From assembly GCA_017651645.1 (NCBI GenBank), contig JAGCCO010000003.1, positions 1 through 64,000 on the forward strand: DNA of 64,000 bases, given 5' to 3'. The stretch is from Bacteroidales bacterium. Lineage in GTDB: Bacteria > Bacteroidota > Bacteroidia > Bacteroidales > F082. Below are positions 59,200 to 64,000 of the stretch, piece by piece. The stretch's first letter is position 1. The number at the start of each line of letters is the position of its first letter. Under the pieces are notes generated by a model. The model was not told the origin of the DNA and did no database searches. It was given only the letters and a program-made list of their open reading frames with translations. The position numbers and the translations under genes were made by a program.

Positions 59200-59218
59200 C
59201 GTATGAGTGAATAAATGA

Positions 59219-59797
59219 TTACTCTTCGGCCTCTTCTTCGGCAACAGCAGCGCCACGGGCGGCGTTGACGGCGAAGATGACAGTGTAACCAGGAGTGATG
59301 GGGGTTACATTCTCAATGCTCAGATCTTTCACCTTGATGGATTCGTTGATGTTCACATTGCTGATGTTCACCTTCACATAGTCCGGGAGATCCTTAATCA
59401 GACCGTTGACCTTCACCTTCTTGATACCCATCTTGGGTTTGCCACCACGCATCACACCGGCAGCCGAGCCTTCAAGGGCGATAGGCAGCACCACGGTGAC
59501 AGGCTTGTCTTCCTTCACAATGAGGAAGTCGGCATGCAACACCTGGTCGGTCACAGGATGATACTGGATGTCCTGCAGGATGGTCTTGTAATTCTTACCG
59601 TTGACATCGAAATCGATGATGTAGGTCTCAGGGGTAAAGAGGATCTTGGCGAAGTTCTTGGCGGAAGTGGCGAAGTGCACTTGTTCCTCACCAGCACCGT
59701 ACATGACACATGGAACCATCTCGGCCTTACGCAAAGCCTTAGTATCCTTTTTCCCTACGTTCTCGCGGAGAGAACCGCTCAATGATACAGTTTTCAT
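59219..59797 (-). CDS. rplY: 50S ribosomal protein L25/Ctc (bL25)
   Basis: 192 residues, the long CTC form. The N-terminal 5S-rRNA-binding L25 domain is about 1-90 (SGSLRENVGKKDTKALRKAEMVPCVMYG), the TL5/CTC C-terminal domain about 95-180 (VTVVLPIALEGSAAGVMRGGKP, LPDYVKVNISNVNINESIKVKDL), and the tail is acidic (VAEEEAEE). Leader repeats of TTGTTTAATTG lie directly before the start codon. It has its own terminator. The neighbour prs lies upstream on the same strand with palindrome D in between. Confidence 0.94.
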   Translation of the reverse strand: MKTVSLSGSLRENVGKKDTKALRKAEMVPCVMYGAGEEQVHFATSAKNFAKILFTPETYIIDFDVNGKNYKTILQDIQYHPVTDQVLHADFLIVKEDKPVTVVLPIALEGSAAGVMRGGKPKMGIKKVKVNGLIKDLPDYVKVNISNVNINESIKVKDLSIENVTPITPGYTVIFAVNAARGAAVAEEEAEE

Positions 59798-59845
59798 TGT
59801 GTTTGATTGTTTAATTGTTGGTTGTTTAATTGTTTATTGTTGTTT

Positions 59846-59873
59846 GTAGAGACGCGATTAATCGCGTCTCTAC
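59846..59873. repeat. 28-nt palindrome, copy D
   Basis: GTAGAGACG, centre CGATTAATCG, then CGTCTCTAC: a perfect palindrome. It lies 12 bases behind the prs stop and ahead of rplY. Confidence 0.85.
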
Positions 59874-59884
59874 AGGATTTTACG

Positions 59885-60820
59885 TTATTTGAATAATGAA
59901 CTGATGGATTCGTAGGATTCCACGCGGTGGATAACATCGGCAAACATCTCGGCCGTACTCACCACCCTAATCTTCTTTGAAGCATTGGCAGGCAACGGGA
60001 TGGAGTCGGTGACCACTACTTCGCTGAACACAGAGTTGTCCAAACGCTCCATAGCCGGACCGCTGCACACGGCATGGGTAGCGAAGGCACGGACGCTCTT
60101 CGCTCCGTTGTCTATCATCACCTGACCTGCCTTGACGATGGTGCCAGCCGTATCGATAATGTCGTCAAGAATGATGACATTTTTACCTCTTACGTCGCCG
60201 ATGAGGGTCATGCTGTCGACCACATTGGCACGCGGACGGTGCTTGTGGCAAATGGCGAGGTCGCAACCCAAACGTTTGGCATAGGCCGAAGCACGTTTTG
60301 AGGCGCCCAGGTCGGGAGCGGCAATCAGCAAGTCATCGATATGCATCTTTTGGATATGGTCGATAAAGAGCGTCGAGGCATAGAGGGCATCCACCGGGAT
60401 GTCGAAGAAACCCTGAATCTGGTCGGCGTGAAGGTCAAGGGTGACGATGCGGTTGACACCTGCGGCCGTCAACAAGTTGGCCACCAACTTGGCGCCAATG
60501 CTCACGCGTGGCTGATCCTTGCGGTCCTGACGCGCCCATCCGAAATAAGGAATCACAGCGATGATTTTGTGCGCCGAAGCACGCTTGGCCGCATCAATCA
60601 TCAGCAATAATTCCATTAGGTTGTCGGTGGTAGGCATGGTGGACTGCACGATATACACGTGACGGCCACGGATACTCTCATCGTATGAAGGCTGAAACTC
60701 GCCATCGGAAAAGACAGCCACCGACGACTTGCCCAACGGAACACCATAGGCTTCGGCAATCTTGCTGCCCAATTCCTTGGTGGCCCTACCGGCAAAAATG
60801 GAAACGAATCTTTCTGACAT
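59885..60820 (-). CDS. prs: Ribose-phosphate pyrophosphokinase
   Basis: 311 residues from the ATG at 60820 (MSERFVSIFAGRATKELGSKIA), the normal Prs length; the frame's extension to 61072 runs through the promoter and the tRNA gene. Motifs: FSDGEFQPSYDESIRG, GWARQDRKDQPR (ATP loop), DLHADQIQGFFDIPVD, and the PRPP loop VIILDDIIDTAGTI (about 214-227). It makes PRPP for nucleotide, His and Trp synthesis. The leader (about 75 bases) contains two small hairpins. Confidence 0.96.
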   Translation of the reverse strand: MSERFVSIFAGRATKELGSKIAEAYGVPLGKSSVAVFSDGEFQPSYDESIRGRHVYIVQSTMPTTDNLMELLLMIDAAKRASAHKIIAVIPYFGWARQDRKDQPRVSIGAKLVANLLTAAGVNRIVTLDLHADQIQGFFDIPVDALYASTLFIDHIQKMHIDDLLIAAPDLGASKRASAYAKRLGCDLAICHKHRPRANVVDSMTLIGDVRGKNVIILDDIIDTAGTIVKAGQVMIDNGAKSVRAFATHAVCSGPAMERLDNSVFSEVVVTDSIPLPANASKKIRVVSTAEMFADVIHRVESYESISSLFK

Positions 60821-60855
60821 TTTTGTGGATGTTGAAGTTGGATTTAACCCTATTG

Positions 60856-60894
60856 AAAGCTTCGCTTTTGACTCCTTCAAAGGCTTCGCTTTTC
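60856..60894 (-). other. Two tandem small hairpins in the prs leader
   Basis: AAAGC-TTC-GCTTT (60856-60868) and AAAGG-CTTCG-CTTTT (about 60880-60894) are near copies of one another, 24 bases apart, in the predicted 5' leader of prs. Confidence 0.5.
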
Positions 60895-60900
60895 GGGCTG

Positions 60901-60908
60901 CAAAATTA
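60901..60908 (-). promoter_or_regulatory. -7 box of prs
   Basis: TAATTTTG on the minus strand, about 81 bases before the ATG at 60820. Confidence 0.6.
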
Positions 60909-60981
60909 GGCATTTTATCGATGGGAACAATACAATTTTGGAAATTTTTCTCAAGAATATTGCAGTGAATGAAAAAATCCG

Positions 60982-60989
60982 TATTTTTG
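60982..60989 (+). promoter_or_regulatory. -7 box of the tRNA-Leu gene
   Basis: TATTTTTG, about 29 bases before the mature 5' end. Confidence 0.6.
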
Positions 60990-61017
60990 CAGCCGCGTTT
61001 GACGCGAGGAACCACAT

Positions 61018-61101
61018 GCCGAAGTGGCGGAATCGGTAGACGCGTCGGTCTCAAAAACCGATGAGGTAACACTCGTGCCGGTTCGATCCCGGCCTTCGGT
61101 A
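61018..61101 (+). tRNA. tRNA-Leu (anticodon CAA)
   Basis: 84 nt without encoded CCA. Acceptor GCCGAAG/CTTCGGT (with a G1-U72 wobble), D-arm region GGCGGAATCGGTAGACGC, anticodon stem TCGGT/ACCGA around loop CTCAAAA (anticodon CAA, reading UUG), a long variable arm as in class II tRNAs, and T-arm GCCGG-TTCGATC-CCGGC. It has its own promoter and terminator. Confidence 0.95.
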
Positions 61102-61105
61102 CTTG

Positions 61106-61131
61106 AAAAAGCCTCCCTGGGAGGCTTTTTT
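61106..61131 (+). terminator. Terminator of tRNA-Leu
   Basis: Stem AAAAAGCCTCC/GGAGGCTTTTT with a three-base loop, T run to 61131. Confidence 0.9.
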
Positions 61132-61147
61132 ATTTGGAAAAAACACT

Positions 61148-61155
61148 TATCTTTG
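61148..61155 (+). promoter_or_regulatory. -7 box of the scaffold/GGGtGRT operon
   Basis: TATCTTTG, 49 bases before the ATG at 61204. Confidence 0.6.
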
Positions 61156-61203
61156 CCCTCAGTTTGAATTCATCAATCATACATATTAAATCCTTAAACA
61201 CCA

Positions 61204-61896
61204 ATGATTTATACACAAGAAGTGCAACACCAATGTTGCGTGAAGAAAGGCGCCAACCATCCTAGCGCTCCGATTCCGGAGGAAGGCAAGTGGGTGCGCG
61301 TCAAAGATGTGAAAGACATCAGTGGTTTCACCCACGGTATCGGCTGGTGTGCCCCTCAGCAGGGTGCTTGTAAGCTGACCCTCAACGTGAAAGACGGCAT
61401 CATCCAAGAGGCTTTGGTTGAGACCATCGGTTGCTCGGGCATGACCCATTCCGCAGCCATGGCCGCTGAAATCCTGCCTGGCAAGACCGTCCTCGAAGCC
61501 CTCAACACCGACCTCGTTTGCGACGCCATCAACACGGCCATGCGCGAGATTTTCCTGCAAATCGTCTACGGTCGCTCCCAATCGGCTTTCTCCGAAGGCG
61601 GACTGCTGGTCGGCGCTTCCTTGGAAGACCTCGGTAAGGGTCTGCGCAGCCAAGTCGGCACCATGTTCGGCACCCTCGAAAAAGGTCCCCGTTATCTGGA
61701 GATGACCGAAGGCTATTGCACCCGCATCGCCCTTGACGAGCACGATGAGATCATCGGCTACGAATTCGTCAGCCTCGGCAAGATGATGGACTTCATCAAG
61801 AAGGGCATTGACGCCAACGAGGCCATTGAGAAGGCAAAAGGCACCTACGGCCGCTTTGCCGATGCAGCCAAATACATTGACCCACGTAAAGAATAA
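61204..61896 (+). CDS. NifU/IscU-like iron-sulfur scaffold-type protein
   Basis: 230 residues. The IscU-like N-terminal fold has GIGWCAPQQGACKLTLNV (about 46-63) and VETIGCSGMTHSAAMAAEIL (about 76-95), with Cys residues in places used for cluster assembly. The middle and C-terminal parts (GLLVGASLEDLGKGLRSQVGTMFG, GYEFVSLGKMMDFIKKG) are specific to the subfamily paired with GGGtGRT proteins. This pair occurs in anaerobic Bacteroidota and Firmicutes and its job is unknown. Stop overlaps the Shine-Dalgarno site of the next gene. Confidence 0.86.
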   Translation: MIYTQEVQHQCCVKKGANHPSAPIPEEGKWVRVKDVKDISGFTHGIGWCAPQQGACKLTLNVKDGIIQEALVETIGCSGMTHSAAMAAEILPGKTVLEALNTDLVCDAINTAMREIFLQIVYGRSQSAFSEGGLLVGASLEDLGKGLRSQVGTMFGTLEKGPRYLEMTEGYCTRIALDEHDEIIGYEFVSLGKMMDFIKKGIDANEAIEKAKGTYGRFADAAKYIDPRKE

Positions 61897-61902
61897 GGAG
61901 GA
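61895..61902 (+). promoter_or_regulatory. Strong Shine-Dalgarno site before the GGGtGRT gene
   Basis: AAGGAGGA, six bases before the ATG at 61909 and overlapping the stop of the preceding gene. A consensus site is unusual in this phylum, where the anti-SD is sequestered. Confidence 0.7.
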
Positions 61903-61908
61903 CATACC

Positions 61909-62919
61909 ATGGCAAGAAGAAAAGTGCAATTTGAGAGTCAGGAACGCCGCATGGCCAATGTCCTGAAAGTGTTGAACCAATACGGCATCAAGAGCATCGA
62001 GGAAGCCGACGAGATTTGCGAAGCCAAGGGCATCGACCCATACAAGATGGCTGAGGAGACTCAACCCATCTGCTTCGAGAACGTGAAGTGGGCCTATACC
62101 TGCGGTGCCGCCATCGCCATCAAGAAGGGCTGCAAGACGGCTGCCGAAGCCGCTGAAGCTATCGGCGAAGGCCTCCAGTCGTTCTGCATCGACGGTTCTG
62201 TCGCCGACGACCGTAAGGTCGGCATCGGCCACGGCAACCTCGCCGCCCGTCTGCTCCGCGAGGAGACCGAGTGCTTCGCCTTCCTGGCTGGCCACGAGAG
62301 CTTCGCCGCCGCCGAAGGCGCCATCAAAATCGCTGAGATGGCCAACAAGGTACGTCAGAAACCCCTTCGCGTCATCCTCAACGGCCTCGGCAAAGACGCT
62401 GCCAAGATCATCAGCCGTATCAACGGCTTCACCTACTGCCGCACCGAATTCGACTACTACACCGGCAAGGTGACCGTCGTGGAGCGCATCCCCTATTCGA
62501 CGGGCCTCCGCTCGAAGGTGAACTGCTACGGTGCCGACGACGTCCGCGAAGGCGTGGCCATCCTGTGGCTCGAGAACGTCGACGTCTCCATCACCGGCAA
62601 CTCGACCAACCCGACCCGTTTCCAACACCCTGTGGCAGGCACCTATAAGAAAGAGCGCCTGTTGGCAGGCAAGCCCTATTTCTCCGTCGCCTCTGGCGGT
62701 GGCACGGGCCGCACGCTGCATCCCGACAACATGGCTGCTGGTCCTGCCAGCTATGGCATGACCGACACCATGGGCCGAATGCACAGCGACGCCCAGTTTG
62801 CAGGCTCGTCGTCAGTGCCGGCACACGTCGAGATGATGGGCTACCTCGGCATGGGCAACAACCCGATGGTGGGTGCCACCGTCGCTGTGGCCGTCGCCGT
62901 GGAACAGGCTATGAAATAA
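61909..62919 (+). CDS. GGGtGRT family protein
   Basis: 336 residues. The name-giving motif SGGGTGRTLHPDN lies at about 263-275. Other conserved parts: ENVKWAYTCGAAIAIKKG, FAFLAGHESFAAAEGAIKIAEMANKVR and HVEMMGYLGMGNNPMVGATVAVAVAVEQAM at the end. The family always lies beside an IscU-like protein, as here (12-bp gap). No reaction is known; a role in Fe-S or anaerobic metabolism is a guess from the partner. Confidence 0.9.
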   Translation: MARRKVQFESQERRMANVLKVLNQYGIKSIEEADEICEAKGIDPYKMAEETQPICFENVKWAYTCGAAIAIKKGCKTAAEAAEAIGEGLQSFCIDGSVADDRKVGIGHGNLAARLLREETECFAFLAGHESFAAAEGAIKIAEMANKVRQKPLRVILNGLGKDAAKIISRINGFTYCRTEFDYYTGKVTVVERIPYSTGLRSKVNCYGADDVREGVAILWLENVDVSITGNSTNPTRFQHPVAGTYKKERLLAGKPYFSVASGGGTGRTLHPDNMAAGPASYGMTDTMGRMHSDAQFAGSSSVPAHVEMMGYLGMGNNPMVGATVAVAVAVEQAMK

Positions 62920-62937
62920 GTAAAGGGTAATCCCAAG

Positions 62938-62971
62938 AAAAAAGTCCGGTGCTCAGCATCGGACTTTTTTT
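62938..62971. terminator. Bidirectional terminator
   Basis: Stem AAAAAAGTCCGGTGC/GCATCGGACTTTTTT (62938-62952 with 62956-62970) between the convergent GGGtGRT and L,D-transpeptidase genes. T runs on both strands. Confidence 0.9.
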
Positions 62972-62972
62972 G

Positions 62973-63596
62973 TTATTCATCAGCGAGAATCACCACCCGC
63001 ATCCCCACAAAAGCATAGTTCTCCTTGAGTTGAATCAGGTCGTCGTCGCGGAGGCGGATGCAGCCTTCGCTGCCGCGACCTGGCACCGAACTTTCATTAT
63101 TGGTGCTGCCGTGGATGCCGATGCCCGAATGCCCCAGCGTCTTCAAACGCATGAACCAATGACCGTAGGACAGAATCGAGCCGCGACCGTCGCCGAAGTC
63201 GTGCGTCCATTTGGAGGCATCCACAATTTCCGTGATGACAAAGGGATTTTCGGACGTGCATTCGGGTGTCTTCATATCGCCTTTCTTCTGCTTTTGGCCT
63301 TTCATTTTGCCAACGCAAACGGGATAATGCACCCGCTTGAGGGTGTCACCATCCACCACCTCACAGACATAAAGTCGGTATTCGGGTTTGGAAATGAGGA
63401 TGAAACAATTCTTCTTGTTCACGACCTCGGAATAAAACGTGGCTGAGTCGGCAGGAACCTCATCGATGGTGTCCATAAGGGTCATTTCCACGATAGGCTC
63501 TTGTTTTACGACCACCTTGTCTAAAGGTGTTGTACCGCACGACGGCATGGCGAAGAAAGCTGCCAAAAGACTGAATATGAGGGTCATTTTTTTCAT
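62973..63596 (-). CDS. L,D-transpeptidase (YkuD) lipoprotein
   Basis: 207 residues. Lipoprotein signal with MPSC (Cys20). The YkuD domain has FILISKPEYRLYVCEV, YPVCVGKMKGQKQKKGDMKTPEC and the catalytic HGSTNN, then GRGSEGCIRL (His/Ser/Cys; Cys about 179). L,D-transpeptidases form 3-3 crosslinks or attach proteins to peptidoglycan. The short form without a PG-binding domain resembles ErfK-type catalytic domains. Promoter at 63618-63625; convergent terminator downstream. Confidence 0.92.
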   Translation of the reverse strand: MKKMTLIFSLLAAFFAMPSCGTTPLDKVVVKQEPIVEMTLMDTIDEVPADSATFYSEVVNKKNCFILISKPEYRLYVCEVVDGDTLKRVHYPVCVGKMKGQKQKKGDMKTPECTSENPFVITEIVDASKWTHDFGDGRGSILSYGHWFMRLKTLGHSGIGIHGSTNNESSVPGRGSEGCIRLRDDDLIQLKENYAFVGMRVVILADE

Positions 63597-63617
63597 GGTA
63601 TTTCAAAAACATGGGTG

Positions 63618-63625
63618 CAAAAGTA
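63618..63625 (-). promoter_or_regulatory. -7 box of the L,D-transpeptidase gene
   Basis: TACTTTTG on the minus strand, 22 bases before the ATG. Confidence 0.55.
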
Positions 63626-63678
63626 CACAATTTTTGGTGTTTGCGACCTTGTCCAAACAAGAACACGTCATTTTTACT

Positions 63679-63686
63679 TATTTTTG
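63679..63686 (+). promoter_or_regulatory. -7 box of rlmN
   Basis: TATTTTTG, about 73 bases before the ATG at 63759. Confidence 0.6.
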
Positions 63687-63708
63687 CAGCTGTTATTGAG
63701 CTTATCGA

Positions 63709-63758
63709 AATGCGAAGCATTCAACGAAGTTAAATCGTAAGATTCAACGAAGTTAAAT
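63709..63758. repeat. AATGC hairpin plus 17-bp direct repeat in the rlmN leader
   Basis: AATGC-GAA-GCATT (63709-63721) followed by two exact copies of ATTCAACGAAGTTAAAT (63719-63735 and 63742-63758). The second copy ends right at the rlmN ATG. Confidence 0.8.
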
Positions 63759-64000
63759 ATGGAAAAAATGATACTTTTAGGCAAGACCCCTGCCGAGATT
63801 CAGGAGGTCGTCGAGAAACTGGAACTGCCCAAGTTCACGGGCAAGCAAATTGTGGACTGGATTTACCAGAAACGTTGCGCCTCTATCGAGGATATGACCA
63901 ACCTCAGCAAGAGCGCAAGGGCTTTGTTGTCAGAGCAATACGAGACTGGGCTTAAGGCTCCCGTCAAAGAACAAGTGTCGACTGACGGCACGAAGAAATA
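63759..64000 (+). CDS. rlmN: 23S rRNA (adenine-2503-C2)-methyltransferase, 5' part
   Basis: The frame is open to the window edge (80 codons). MEKMILLGKTPAEIQEVVEKL, then LPKFTGKQIVDWIYQKRCASIEDMTNLSKSAR, is the N-terminal helical accessory domain of RlmN; the radical-SAM core lies beyond the window. RlmN methylates A2503 of 23S rRNA and A37 of some tRNAs. Start chosen at the first ATG after the promoter; the leader carries a hairpin and a direct repeat. Confidence 0.93.
   Translation, partial: MEKMILLGKTPAEIQEVVEKLELPKFTGKQIVDWIYQKRCASIEDMTNLSKSARALLSEQYETGLKAPVKEQVSTDGTKK

Noticed and set aside
60821..61072. 84-residue N-terminal extension of Prs
   Set aside because: It runs through the prs promoter and over the tRNA-Leu gene; Prs of normal length starts at 60820.
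61186..62784. 532-codon frame opposite the scaffold/GGGtGRT genes
   Set aside because: Runs antisense through two well-supported genes and has no family features.

Overview
This window looks like chromosomal DNA of a Bacteroidales (Bacteroidota) bacterium, probably an uncultured gut or rumen lineage. The evidence is the repeated TAnnTTTG promoter element, the near absence of Shine-Dalgarno sequences, many SPII lipoproteins, type IX secretion (T9SS) C-terminal sorting domains, the mutY-ssb-gldE-gldD block, an S46 dipeptidyl-peptidase, and palindromic and heptanucleotide intergenic repeats of the kind common in this phylum. No rRNA gene, CRISPR array, intact IS element or prophage was seen. There is one tRNA gene (Leu-CAA). 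Both ends cut genes: a secreted protein on the left and rlmN on the right.

Layout. 0-33 kb is mostly housekeeping: a TPR signalling lipoprotein, an AAA ATPase with its own repeat-laden flanks, a stand-alone fusA, yifB, cinA-gldB-like, a nucleoside phosphorylase, an OmpA-like protein, tatD, hflX, an S41 protease with an outer-membrane partner, trpS, rng, a 29-residue basic ribosomal-type protein, HU, mutY-ssb-gldE-gldD, corA, a T9SS-secreted endonuclease, an archaeal-type gatE-gatD amidotransferase pair, an ABC exporter and a U32 peptidase. 33.2-43.5 kb is the most striking region. It holds five paralogous AlgJ/AlgX-like SGNH proteins and two paralogous MBOAT acyltransferases, in two head-on transcription units that meet with zero spacing. 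Two T9SS-sorted CotH-kinase paralogues and an S46 peptidase follow (43.5-49.5 kb).

51.0-58.4 kb, between an rRNA-type methyltransferase gene and pth, is a visibly AT-rich accessory island. It contains a hairpin-flanked gene remnant, an FRG-domain three-gene operon, a three-gene operon of membrane-anchored proteins (two with zinc ribbons, one of these with WG repeats), an XRE regulator, a roughly 124-nt nested inverted-repeat element and a DUF3990-type toxin module. The right end returns to housekeeping: pth, rplY, prs, tRNA-Leu, the Fe-S scaffold/GGGtGRT pair, an L,D-transpeptidase and rlmN.

How the parts fit. The MBOAT/AlgJ-like cluster most likely moves acyl groups across the inner membrane and onto an exported glycan, with the SGNH proteins as periplasmic acyl carriers or transferases. 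Four of the five SGNH copies lack the Asp of the usual DxH motif, so a division of labour is plausible. GatDE implies that Gln-tRNA(Gln) is made by transamidation rather than, or as well as, by GlnRS. Several families of short repeats (a 28-nt palindrome, two heptad families, 10-, 14- and 15-bp tandem arrays, REPIN-like pairs) sit at gene boundaries, and three of them lie in frame inside the U32 peptidase gene. All function calls come from reading motifs and recalling families; no database search was run.
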